Assembly: GCA_041659285.1 (NCBI GenBank)
Contig: JBAZYO010000026.1
Coordinates: 1 to 27,684 of the forward strand
Direction: 5' to 3'
Origin: Vicinamibacterales bacterium
GTDB lineage: Bacteria > Acidobacteriota > Vicinamibacteria > Vicinamibacterales > UBA2999
Length of the DNA stretch: 27,684 nucleotides
The position numbers and the translations under genes were made by a program. The notes beneath the pieces are model-generated. The model made no database searches and was not told the DNA's origin. It was given only the letters and a program-made list of their open reading frames with translations. Below, piece by piece: positions 1 to 11,937 of this stretch (positions are counted from its first letter, which is position 1; each line of letters starts with the position of its first letter).

Positions 1-362
1 TCGTTGGCGACGTCCTTAGGCGACACCCGCGCCGGAATCCGCTCGGCGCACTCGAGGCTGGCGCTTGGGTCGAAGTTCACGCACTGGATGCACGACCGCA
101 GATCCACCTGGCACTTCGGGCACTTGCTGCGCGACATGATCTCGGTGTCGACGATGGTGCCGCAGCGTGAGCAGCGGGCCACCTGGCGCGAACTCATCAT
201 GCGCGGGTTGCGCGCGCCTTCAGAGGAGATGCGCCTGGCGCCGGCCGGGGCGCCGGGCTCGCGCTCGGGCTTCGGCGTGGACCGTTCCGGGCTGTCGCCG
301 CGCGGTTTGCGCTCGCCGCTCTCCTGGTAGCCGCGCTGCTTGTATTTACGGTCGTCCGACAT
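1..362 (-). CDS. Zinc-ribbon protein, C-terminus cut by window edge
   Basis: Read on the minus strand from an ATG at 362, this frame stays open for 120 codons and runs off the window. The first ~55 residues are charged and disordered (rich in R, E, P, G). A cysteine cluster follows: CSRC at about residues 67-70, CPKC at about 84-87, CIQC at about 94-97, then one more Cys. This spacing is typical of zinc-ribbon or double zinc-ribbon folds that bind structural zinc. No signal peptide is visible, so a cytoplasmic location is likely. The reading is preferred over the plus-strand frame covering the same bases because that frame gives arginine-rich low-complexity protein with no motif. The gene is divergent from the S9 peptidase, with about 208 bases between the starts. 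Function is unknown. Nucleic-acid or protein binding is possible but is inference. Confidence 0.72.
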   Translation of the reverse strand, partial: MSDDRKYKQRGYQESGERKPRGDSPERSTPKPEREPGAPAGARRISSEGARNPRMMSSRQVARCSRCGTIVDTEIMSRSKCPKCQVDLRSCIQCVNFDPSASLECAERIPARVSPKDVAN

Positions 363-382
363 TTACGCGCTCACTATAACGC

Positions 383-436
383 GCACTTCTGGCCGGGAGG
401 GTAAATCTCGTCGGGAGGGCACTTCTGGTCGGGGGA
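383..436. repeat. Three imperfect 18-bp tandem repeats
   Basis: Units begin at 383, 401 and 419 (GCACTTCTGGCCGGGAGG, GTAAATCTCGTCGGGAGG, GCACTTCTGGTCGGGGGA). The first and third share 15 of their first 16 bases; the middle one is more diverged. The array lies in the intergenic space between the divergent zinc-ribbon and S9 peptidase genes. It could be a regulatory iteron-like array or simply a slipped tandem duplication. The rest of 363-570 shows nothing else I can name. Confidence 0.55.
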
Positions 437-570
437 AAAGTGCCGAGACGCATGGGGTGGGCAACCGACAGTGGGGGAAGCACCGGGTTGGCCCGCCACC
501 ATGCGCTGGCAGAATGCTAGTTATGCGCCCCAAAGATGCGTTTGTCAAGAGGAGGGGTATTATCGCCCTC

Positions 571-2625
571 ATGATGCGCTTCCACCGTCTCCCACTCCTC
601 GTCGTGTTCGCGTTGCTCTGCTCCGCGGGCTTCAGCGTTGCCCAGGAGAAGCGGGTCCTGTCGTTCGTGGACGTGCTGGAGCTGCCGACGCTCCAGGATC
701 CGCAGCTGTCGCCGGACGGCAAGCAGATTCTGTTCATCATGGAACGGCCAGACTGGAAGGCCAACCGGAGAGTTGGCCACATCTACCGCATTAACGCCGA
801 TGGCACCAGCCAGGTGCAGTTGACGTCTGGGGAGAGCGGCGAATCGAGCCCGCGCTGGTCGCCCGACGGCGAGTCCATTGCCTTCACGACACGCCGCGAC
901 CCCGACACCAACAACCAGATCTACGTGCTGCGCGCGGACGGCGGCGAGGCGCGCCGCCTCACGAATCACGCGACGGCGCCCGGCAACCTCACCTGGGCGC
1001 CGGACGGCAAGACCATCTACTTCACCGCCCCCGACGCGAAGTCGGCGGACGAGAAGGAAAAGGACCGCCTCCTGGACGATGTCTACGCGTTCGAGGAGAA
1101 CAATTTCAAGCAGCGCCACTTGTGGACGGCGGACCTGGCCGGCAAGACCACGCGAATCACGGAAGGCGACTGGTCGGTCGGCGGTTTCGAGCTGTCGGCG
1201 ACCGGGTCGCGCATCGCGATGACGCGCACGCCGAGCCCGTTGCTGGAATTCACCGATCGCACGGAAGTGTGGGTGATGGACGCTTCGGGCGCGAACGCGA
1301 AGCAGCTCACCAGCAACAAGGTTCCGGAGAGTGGCGCGGCCTTGTCGCCCGACGGGTCAACCGTGCTGTTCACGTCGGCGTCGAACGAGCAGTTCGACCT
1401 CTACTACAACGACAAGCTCTTCCTGGTGCCGGCGGCCGGCGGCCCGGCGCGCGTGCTGCTGCCGGACGCGCCGTACGGGGTGGAGAACGCGTCTTGGAGC
1501 GCCGACGGCAAGTCGATCTACTTCACCGCCAACATGGGCGTGCACAACGAGGTGATGCGGGTCGAGGTCGCGACCCGGCGGGTCACGCAACTCTCGGCCG
1601 GCGAGCACGCGCTCCAGGGCTGGGCGTTCAACGACGCGGCGGGCCTGCACGTGTTCACGAGCAACTCGGCGGCGCGGCCGGGTGAAATCCACACCATGGC
1701 GAACGGTGCCCAGCCGAAGCGCGTTACCGCGGTGTTCGACGACACGCTGGCCAGGTTCAAGATCGCGCGCCAGGAGAAGATCACCTGGAAGGGCCAGGAC
1801 GGCGTCACGGTGGAAGGCCTGCTCTCCTACCCGGTGGACTACCAGGCCGGGCGGAAGTACCCGCTCATCGTCATGACCCACGGCGGTCCCGCCGCGTCGG
1901 ATCGGTTCGGCTTCAGTGGCGACGTGCAGGTCTACGCGGGGAAGGGCTATGCGGTGCTGAAGCCGAACTACCGCGGCAGCACGGGCTATGGCGATGCGTT
2001 CCTGCGCGACATGGTCAAGGGTTACTTCAAGCAGGCGCACCTCGACGTGATGACCGGCACCGACGCGGTGATTGCCATGGGGCTGGCCGATCCCAACAAG
2101 CTCGTCAAGATGGGATGGAGCGGCGGCGGCCACATGACGAACAAGATCATCACGTTCACCGATCGCTTCAAGGCGGCGAGTAGCGGCGCCGGCGCGGCGA
2201 ACTGGATCTCGATGTATGCGCAGAGCGATCACCGCGAGTTCCGCACGCCGTGGTTCGGCGGCACGCGGTGGCAGGCGAACGCGCCGATCGACCTGTATTG
2301 GAACCACTCGCCGCTCAAGGACGTGTCGAAGGTGAAGACGCCGACGATCTTCCTGGTCGGCCAGGAGGATCCGCGGGTGCCGCTGCCGCAATCGGTCGAG
2401 ATGTACCGCGCGCTCAAGTCGAACGGCGTGCCGACCCATCTGTATGTGGCGCCCCGTGAAGGGCATGGCTGGACCGAGCTCCGGCACCGGCTCTTCAAGC
2501 TCCAGATCGAGATGGAGTGGTTCGAGAAGCACATCCACGATCGCGCCTATGCCTGGGAAAAAGTGCCGGGCGAGGAAAAGAAGGATCCGGCCAAGGTTCC
2601 GGCGGCAGCCGGTCAGGTCCAGTAA
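571..2625 (+). CDS. Secreted S9-family serine peptidase (prolyl oligopeptidase / acylaminoacyl peptidase type)
   Basis: A 684-residue protein likely cleaves short peptides outside the cytoplasm. Residues 1-26 are a signal peptide: charged start, LPLLVVFALL core, ending near SVAQ. Residues ~30-400 carry repeated SPDG / WSPDG blade motifs of a TolB/WD40-like beta-propeller. The C-terminal ~270 residues are an alpha/beta hydrolase. An HGGP segment probably forms the oxyanion region, followed by NYRGSTGYG, the nucleophile elbow GWSGGG with Ser517, Asp600 in GQEDPRVP and His632 in EGHGW. The triad order and length fit family S9C. The frame is open further upstream, but the ATG at 571 (or 574) is chosen because the signal peptide begins there and a purine-rich GGAGGGG lies at 551-557. 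That spacing is somewhat long. An ATG at 523 is an alternative. The gene stands alone and is not part of the respiratory operon behind it. Confidence 0.9.
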   Translation: MMRFHRLPLLVVFALLCSAGFSVAQEKRVLSFVDVLELPTLQDPQLSPDGKQILFIMERPDWKANRRVGHIYRINADGTSQVQLTSGESGESSPRWSPDGESIAFTTRRDPDTNNQIYVLRADGGEARRLTNHATAPGNLTWAPDGKTIYFTAPDAKSADEKEKDRLLDDVYAFEENNFKQRHLWTADLAGKTTRITEGDWSVGGFELSATGSRIAMTRTPSPLLEFTDRTEVWVMDASGANAKQLTSNKVPESGAALSPDGSTVLFTSASNEQFDLYYNDKLFLVPAAGGPARVLLPDAPYGVENASWSADGKSIYFTANMGVHNEVMRVEVATRRVTQLSAGEHALQGWAFNDAAGLHVFTSNSAARPGEIHTMANGAQPKRVTAVFDDTLARFKIARQEKITWKGQDGVTVEGLLSYPVDYQAGRKYPLIVMTHGGPAASDRFGFSGDVQVYAGKGYAVLKPNYRGSTGYGDAFLRDMVKGYFKQAHLDVMTGTDAVIAMGLADPNKLVKMGWSGGGHMTNKIITFTDRFKAASSGAGAANWISMYAQSDHREFRTPWFGGTRWQANAPIDLYWNHSPLKDVSKVKTPTIFLVGQEDPRVPLPQSVEMYRALKSNGVPTHLYVAPREGHGWTELRHRLFKLQIEMEWFEKHIHDRAYAWEKVPGEEKKDPAKVPAAAGQVQ

Positions 2626-2661
2626 TAGCGGTAGGGAGCGTCGCAACCACAAGCGGCTGTT

Positions 2662-2678
2662 CCGACCAAATAGGTCGG
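2662..2678 (+). terminator. Weak hairpin after the S9 peptidase gene
   Basis: CCGACC (2662-2667) pairs with GGTCGG (2673-2678) across a 5-nt AAATA loop, 37 bases after the stop. There is no clear T-run after it, so an intrinsic terminator is only a guess. Confidence 0.3.
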
Positions 2679-2746
2679 CAATTGATGAGGTCATCTCTCG
2701 GCCTTAGTTTTCTGGTTTCACGGCTCAGAAAATTCCAAACCCGGTC

Positions 2747-2776
2747 TTGTTTTCGGACGAGTCTGCCGGATACAAT
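2747..2776 (+). promoter_or_regulatory. Possible sigma70-type promoter for the act-cox operon
   Basis: TACAAT at 2771-2776 is a good -10-like hexamer. TTGTTT at 2747-2752 is a poor -35 match, 18 bases upstream. It lies in the 298-base gap before actA, which is unusually AT-rich for this window. A second candidate -10, TATAAG, sits at 2824-2829. The call is pattern-based only. Confidence 0.3.
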
Positions 2777-2804
2777 CTGCTTGCGAAATTTTTCACAAGA
2801 CTTC

Positions 2805-2825
2805 TACCCCGCGCAATTCGGGGTA
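2805..2825. promoter_or_regulatory. Perfect inverted repeat in the act operon leader
   Basis: TACCCCG (2805-2811) and CGGGGTA (2819-2825) are exact reverse complements separated by 7 bases. The repeat lies about 100 bases upstream of the actA start and overlaps the TATAAG at 2824-2829. The position suits an operator dyad or an RNA hairpin in the leader. No regulator can be named. Confidence 0.45.
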
Positions 2826-2923
2826 TAAGTGTGCGACTTCGGCACTACTCCTGATGAGCCGCGCCCAATACCGGGGCGAGTTTGTTGAGTGGTGCCCTAA
2901 CACCCCGGGGGCTGCAAGAACGC

Positions 2924-3579
2924 ATGTCGCAGGTATTCCCAAAGAGCGCTAATGCCTGGTCCAAAGCCAGCGTGCTCGCCATCGTGTTCGTGCTGCTCGG
3001 CCTCGGCTGGGTGGTGCTCACGTTTCAACGTTCGGATTTCGTCACCTCGGCGAATCAGTTCATCGAGCAACCGGTCCAGTTCAGTCACCAGCACCACGCC
3101 GGCGGCATCGGCATCGATTGCCGCTACTGCCACACCTCGGTGGAGGTCTCACCGTCGGCCGGCATCCCGCCGACCAAGACCTGCATCAACTGTCACTCGC
3201 AGATCTGGACGACCAGCCCGTTCCTCGAACCGGTGCGCGCCAGCTTCCGCGACGACAAGCCGCTGCAGTGGATCCGCGTGCACGACCTGCCGGACTTCGT
3301 CTACTTCAACCACAGCATCCACGTCACCAAGGGCGTCGGCTGTGAAACCTGCCACGGCCGCGTCGACAAGATGCCGTTGATGATTCAGAAGGTGTCGCTC
3401 CAGATGGAGTGGTGCCTCAACTGCCATCGCGACCCGTCGCAGTTCGTGCGTCCGCGCGACCAAATCACGACGATGGGTTATCAGCCGGCGATTGCGCAGG
3501 CCGAACTCGGCCCGCGCCTGGTCAAGGAATACAAGATTGCCGGTCTGGAACACATGACCAGTTGCTCGGTATGCCACCG

Positions 3580-3583
<4 letters not shown>
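2924..3583 (+). CDS. actA: ACIII subunit ActA, membrane-anchored pentaheme cytochrome c
   Basis: ActA is the multiheme c-type cytochrome of alternative complex III, which oxidises menaquinol and passes electrons to a periplasmic acceptor or directly to an oxidase. The 219-residue product has an N-terminal transmembrane anchor at about residues 16-33 and five CXXCH heme sites at residues 66-70, 87-91, 140-144, 164-168 and 214-218. That is the heme number expected for ActA. Extra histidines (HQHH near 55-58, and His130/His133) could be second axial ligands. The ATG at 2924 is preferred over an upstream in-frame codon at 2882 because the anchor then starts normally and other ActA proteins are of similar length. 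It opens the respiratory operon and overlaps actB at ATGA. Confidence 0.93.
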
Positions 3584-8151
<4,568 letters not shown>

Positions 8152-8162
<11 letters not shown>

Positions 8163-8700
8163 CGAGCCGACCAACCGGCTCCACGGCGTGATGGCCGAGT
8201 TCGACTCGGGCCAGGCGCTCGTCGACGCAGCGCGCCAGACCATGGCGCAGGGCTTCACGAAAGTGGAGGCCTACTCGCCGGTGCCGATCGAAGAACTGAA
8301 CGACGTCATCCACCAGACGCGGACCATCCTGCCGAAGCTGGTGCTGGGCGGCGGCCTTGCCGGCATGGCCACCGGCTTCGGCCTGCAGTACTGGGCGTCG
8401 GTGATCGAGTTCCCGATGAACATCGGCGGCCGCCCGCAGGCGAGCTGGCCGACCTTCATCATCCCGTCCTACGAGCTGACCATCCTGTTCGCGGCGCTGA
8501 CCGCCGCGATCGGGATGATCGTGCTGAGCGGGCTGCCGCAGCCGTATCACCCGGTGTTCAACGTCGCGCGCTTCGCGATGGCCAGCTCCGACAAGTTCTT
8601 CCTGGTGGTGGAGTCGCACGACCCGAAGTTCGACCCCCACGCCACCAGCGAGTTCCTGAAGACCACGGGCGCGAAGGGAGTGTATGAAGTTGAAGAGTAA
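8152..8700 (+). CDS. actD: ACIII subunit ActD (DUF3341 family)
   Basis: ActD is a small membrane subunit of ACIII thought to help hold the membrane arm together. The 182-residue protein matches the family layout. A soluble N-terminal part (residues ~1-60, including VEAYSPVPIEEL) is followed by two membrane helices, about residues 62-82 (VLGGGLAGMATGFGLQYW) and about 104-127 (ELTILFAALTAAIGMIVL). A short C-terminal soluble tail then carries the FFLVVESHDPKFD segment typical of DUF3341. The ATG at 8152 lies inside the 3' end of actC. The end overlaps the actE start by 17 bases, with the actE ribosome-binding sequence (GGGAG) lying in the actD coding region. Confidence 0.93.
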
Positions 8701-9325
8701 GGCACTCACGCTCGCGCTGCTGGCCGCCGCGGCGCTGACCGCCGCCTGCCGCCAGGACATGCACGACACGCCGCGCTACGAAGCGTTCGAGGCCAACAAC
8801 ACGTTCGCCGACGGCCGAGCCTCGCGCTCGGCGCCGGCCGGCACGGTCGCCCGCGGCTGGCTGCGCGACGACGAGGCGCTCTACACCGGCAAGGTGGCGG
8901 GGCAGCTGGTTGAGCAGTTCCCGTTCGCGATCGGCGAGGCCGAGATGCACCGCGGCCAGCAGCGCTTCAACATCTACTGCACCCCGTGCCACGGCAAGCT
9001 CGGCGACGGCAAGGGCATGGTCGTGCAGCGCGGCCTCCGCCAGGCGGCGTCGTATCACCAGGAACGGCTGCGGCAGGAGAAGGTCGGCTACTTCTTCGAT
9101 GTCATCACCAACGGCTTCGGCGCGATGCAGGGCTACGCCGACCAGATCCCGGCCCGCGACCGCTGGCTGATCGTGTCGTACGTGCGCGCGCTGCAGCTGA
9201 GCCAGCATGCGTCGGTTGACGACGTGCCGGCCGACCAGCGCGCGGGACTCGACGCCTCGGCGTCGCCGGTGCCCTCGGCATCCACCGAGAAGCCGGCCGC
9301 CACGGCTCCAGCGGAGAAACAGTAA
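8684..9325 (+). CDS. actE: ACIII subunit ActE, monoheme cytochrome c lipoprotein
   Basis: ActE is the single-heme c-type cytochrome of ACIII and the likely exit point for electrons toward the oxidase. The 213-residue protein starts with a lipoprotein signal: LALLAAAALTAAC with lipobox LTAAC and Cys22 as the acylated residue. The heme site is CTPCH at 99-103. Met148 in GFGAMQGY is the expected sixth ligand. The C-terminal ~35 residues are a Pro/Ala/Ser-rich tail. Translation starts at the ATG at 8684, preceded by GGGAG at a normal distance. The stop shares its last base with the ATG of a 24-codon ORF (9325-9399) that separates this gene from actF. This is the only sizeable spacer between act genes. 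Confidence 0.93.
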   Translation: MKLKSKALTLALLAAAALTAACRQDMHDTPRYEAFEANNTFADGRASRSAPAGTVARGWLRDDEALYTGKVAGQLVEQFPFAIGEAEMHRGQQRFNIYCTPCHGKLGDGKGMVVQRGLRQAASYHQERLRQEKVGYFFDVITNGFGAMQGYADQIPARDRWLIVSYVRALQLSQHASVDDVPADQRAGLDASASPVPSASTEKPAATAPAEKQ

Positions 9326-9399
9326 TGGCGGGACAACTCGCGAACCTTGCGAACCGCTCCGATGTCGCGGTTCAAATTCCGGGGATGAAACACCAGTGA
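9325..9399 (+). CDS. Possible 24-residue leader peptide between actE and actF
   Basis: An ATG at 9325 overlaps the actE stop (TAATG). The frame runs 24 codons to a TGA at 9397-9399, which itself overlaps the GTG start chosen for actF. The peptide begins MAGQLANL and ends IPGMKHQ. The ending resembles the start of ActF (PLPGMKQF), so it may be a decayed duplicate of the actF 5' end. Alternatively it is a coupling peptide that carries ribosomes from actE to actF. A hairpin (9351-9373) lies inside it. No experiment or homolog is known to me, and it may not be functional. Confidence 0.35.
   Translation: MAGQLANLANRSDVAVQIPGMKHQ
9351..9373 (+). promoter_or_regulatory. Hairpin in the actE-actF spacer
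   Basis: GAACCGC (9351-9357) and GCGGTTC (9367-9373) are perfect reverse complements with a 9-nt loop. It ends 22 bases before the GTG start of actF and could modulate its translation or transcript stability. No T-run follows, so it is not an intrinsic terminator. Confidence 0.4.
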
Positions 9400-10583
9400 G
9401 CGTGACTTCCGAATCGTTCAAGGTCGACGTGCCGCTCCCCGGCATGAAGCAGTTCGGCCTCATCGCCGCCGTGCTCGGCATCGCGCTGACCGGCGCCGGC
9501 TTCATGATGTCGGGGGCCGACCGCTTCTACCAGGCCTACCTGGTGGCCTACACGTTCTGGATGGGCGTGGCCCTCGGCAGCCTGGCGCTGCTCATGGTCC
9601 AGCACCTGTCGGGCGGCGTCTGGGGCGTGGTGTTGCGACGGCCGTTCGAAGCCGCGGTCCGCACCATTCCGTTCATGGCGGTGTTGTTCCTGCCGATCGT
9701 CTTCGGCATGCACTCGCTCTACGAGTGGACGCACGAGAGCGCCCTGACCGACCCGATCCTGATGCAGAAGGCGGCGTACCTGAACACGCCCTTCTTCCTG
9801 GTGCGCCAGGCCCTCTACTTCGTGATCTGGTCGGCGATGGGCTACCTGCTGACCTCGTGGTCGGCGGAGCACGACCGCACCGGCGACCAGGCCCTGGTCG
9901 ACAAGATGTCGCGCCTCTCGGGGGCCGGCCTGGTCATCTACTTCCTGACCGTGACCTTCGCCATGGTCGACTGGACGATGTCGGTGAACCCGCACTGGTT
10001 CTCGACCATCTGGGGCATGCTCTACATCGGCGGCCAGGGCCTGTCGGCCTTCGCCTTCGGCATCACCGTGCTGGTGATGCTGTCGCAGACCTCGCCGATG
10101 AGCAGGGTGCTGACCACGCACCACTTCCACGACCTCGGCAAGTTCCTGTTCGCGTTTCTGATGCTGTGGGCCTACCTGTCGTTCTCGCAGTTCCTGATCA
10201 TCTGGTCGGCGAACCTGCCGGAAGAGATTCCGCACTACCTGACGCGGTGGGACAACAACTGGAAGTACCTCAGCATCTTCATCATCGTCGGCCACTTCAT
10301 CGTGCCCTACGCCCTGCTGCTGTCGCGCGACCTCAAGAAGAACGCCCGCAAGCTGCGCCTGATCGCGACCTGGATCATCTGCGCCCGCGTCGCCGACTAC
10401 TACTGGCACGTGGCGCCGGAGTTCCACCAGGACGGCTTCACCTTCAGCCTGCTCGACATCGCGCTGCCGCTGGCGCTGGGCGGGATCTTCATCTCGATCT
10501 TCGTGTCACAGCTCGCCGGCCGCTCGCTGCTGCCCGTGAACGACGCCCAGCTGGAGAAGGCACTGACCCATCATGTCCACTAA
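9396..10583 (+). CDS. actF: ACIII subunit ActF, second NrfD-like membrane subunit
   Basis: ActF is the paralog of ActC and the second quinol-binding integral membrane subunit of ACIII. From the GTG at 9396 the product is 395 residues with about ten membrane helices, the first near residues 18-38 (LIAAVLGIALTGAGFMM). A GTG start is chosen because the frame further upstream (to 9207) overlaps actE and reads as arginine-rich shadow sequence. GGGGATG lies at 9381-9387 at a suitable distance. A GTG at 9402 is an alternative. Conserved-looking polar residues in helices (LGKFLFAFLMLWAYLSF, YYWHVAPEFH) fit the family. It overlaps the next gene by 11 bases. Confidence 0.92.
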   Translation: MSVTSESFKVDVPLPGMKQFGLIAAVLGIALTGAGFMMSGADRFYQAYLVAYTFWMGVALGSLALLMVQHLSGGVWGVVLRRPFEAAVRTIPFMAVLFLPIVFGMHSLYEWTHESALTDPILMQKAAYLNTPFFLVRQALYFVIWSAMGYLLTSWSAEHDRTGDQALVDKMSRLSGAGLVIYFLTVTFAMVDWTMSVNPHWFSTIWGMLYIGGQGLSAFAFGITVLVMLSQTSPMSRVLTTHHFHDLGKFLFAFLMLWAYLSFSQFLIIWSANLPEEIPHYLTRWDNNWKYLSIFIIVGHFIVPYALLLSRDLKKNARKLRLIATWIICARVADYYWHVAPEFHQDGFTFSLLDIALPLALGGIFISIFVSQLAGRSLLPVNDAQLEKALTHHVH

Positions 10584-11058
10584 CGAGCACGTGAGCGACC
10601 ACGACCTCGAGTACGGGCCGACGCCGCCCGGCGCGGGGCACGAACACACCGACATCGACACCTCGATCGGCTACAAGTTCGCCCTGTGGCTGGCGGTGGC
10701 GATGCTGATGGGAGCGGGCATCGTCTACGGCACGTTCTGGTTCTTCGAGGGCCGGCAGCAGGCGGCCGATGCCGCGACGCAGCAGTACCCGCTGGCCGTC
10801 GGCCAGGAGAAGATGCCGCCCGCGCCGAACCTGCAGACCCAGCCGTTCAAGGACGTCTACATGCTGCGCCACAGCGAGGCCGAGCGCCTCGAAAGCTACG
10901 GCTGGGTCGACAAGGACGGCGGCATTGCCCGCATCCCGATCGACCGGGCGATGGAACTGACGCTGCAGCGCGGCCTGCCGGCGCGGAGCGGCGGCGGCGA
11001 CGGCGTCAACGTCGTCACGCAAGACAGTTCGTCGGGCCGCACCATCGCGCCGAGATAG
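10573..11058 (+). CDS. Conserved single-span membrane protein between ActF and Sco
   Basis: The product has 161 residues. A His/Asp/Gly-rich N-terminal tail (~35 residues) is followed by one membrane helix at about residues 36-58 (ALWLAVAMLMGAGIVYGTFWF) and a ~100-residue domain outside the membrane. That domain contains PPAPNLQTQPFKD and then SYGWVDKDGGIARIPIDRAM near residues 114-134. Proteins with this motif are, as I recall, commonly found beside act/cox genes in Acidobacteriota and are annotated as hypothetical. No heme, metal or nucleotide motif is visible. It overlaps actF by 11 bases and sits 27 bases before the Sco gene, so it is co-expressed with both complexes. It could be an extra ACIII subunit (ActG-like), a link between ACIII and the oxidase, or an assembly factor. 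None of these can be proven here. Confidence 0.8.
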   Translation: MSTNEHVSDHDLEYGPTPPGAGHEHTDIDTSIGYKFALWLAVAMLMGAGIVYGTFWFFEGRQQAADAATQQYPLAVGQEKMPPAPNLQTQPFKDVYMLRHSEAERLESYGWVDKDGGIARIPIDRAMELTLQRGLPARSGGGDGVNVVTQDSSSGRTIAPR

Positions 11059-11085
11059 ACCACGGGAACGAGAAAGAAAGAAGAA

Positions 11086-11934
11086 ATGTCACGCACTGCC
11101 CTTCGATCAGCGATCGCGACCGGCGCCCTGGCGCTGATGACGGTCGCGGTGTCGGCGCAGGGCGACCCCGGCCTGCGGCCGCCGGCGTCGCCGCCGTCGA
11201 GCCAGGTGCCGGGCATTCTCGGCACGGTCGCCTTCGAGCAGCACCTCAACGAGCAACTGCCGCTGGCGCTGCCGTTCACCGACGAAACCGGCAAGGCGGT
11301 GAAGCTGGGCGACTACTTCGGCCGCAAGCCGGTGGTGCTGGCGTTCGTGTATTACGAGTGCCCGATGCTGTGCACGCAGGTGCTCAACGGGCTCGAGAGC
11401 GCGTTGCGGGTGATCGACGAGAGCATCGGCAAGGAATTCGACGTGGTGACGGTGAGCTTCGACCCGCGCGAGACGGCAGTGCTGGCCGCCGGCAAGAAGC
11501 AGGCGTATCTCGACCGCTACAAGCGTCCCGAGGCCGCGCAGGGCTGGCACTTCCTGACCGGCAGCCAGGCCTCGATCGACGCGCTGACCAGGTCGGCCGG
11601 CTTCAGCTATGCGTGGGACGAGGCATCGCAGCAGTTCGCGCACGCCAGCGGCATCATCGTGGCGACGCCGGAGGGCAAGCTGTCGCGCTACTTCCTCGGC
11701 ATCGACTACTCGCCGCGCGACGTCAAGTTCGCGTTGATCGAGTCGTCAGCCGGCAAGATCGGATCGCTGGCGGAACAGCTGTTGCTTTACTGCTATCACT
11801 ACGATCCGACCGCCGGTAATTACGGGTTCGTGGCCATGAGGGCCGTTCGGATTGGCGGCGCCGCGACGCTCGTGGCGCTGTTTGGATTCATGTTCGTGTC
11901 GATTCGGCGCGACCACCGCGCGGCCGGACACTAG
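11086..11934 (+). CDS. sco: Sco1/SenC-family copper chaperone for the CuA site
   Basis: Sco proteins bind copper through a CxxxC pair and a histidine and help load or reduce the CuA centre of oxidase subunit II, which is encoded next. The 282-residue protein has a signal peptide (ALALMTVAVSAQ, cleavage near residue 25) and a thioredoxin-like fold with Cys92 and Cys96 in CPMLC. FDPRET follows, with His186 in the FAHASGI segment as the third ligand. Unlike short Sco proteins it has a C-terminal extension with CYHYDP near residue 240 and a terminal membrane helix (~257-273), so it should be anchored by its C-terminus. A purine-rich GAAAGAAAGAAGAA precedes the ATG. The gap to coxB is 3 bases. Confidence 0.92.
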   Translation: MSRTALRSAIATGALALMTVAVSAQGDPGLRPPASPPSSQVPGILGTVAFEQHLNEQLPLALPFTDETGKAVKLGDYFGRKPVVLAFVYYECPMLCTQVLNGLESALRVIDESIGKEFDVVTVSFDPRETAVLAAGKKQAYLDRYKRPEAAQGWHFLTGSQASIDALTRSAGFSYAWDEASQQFAHASGIIVATPEGKLSRYFLGIDYSPRDVKFALIESSAGKIGSLAEQLLLYCYHYDPTAGNYGFVAMRAVRIGGAATLVALFGFMFVSIRRDHRAAGH

Positions 11935-11937
11935 ATA

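Noticed and set aside
1357..2694. A 445-codon minus-strand open frame opposite the S9 peptidase
   Set aside because: Shadow of a gene with a complete catalytic triad on the plus strand.
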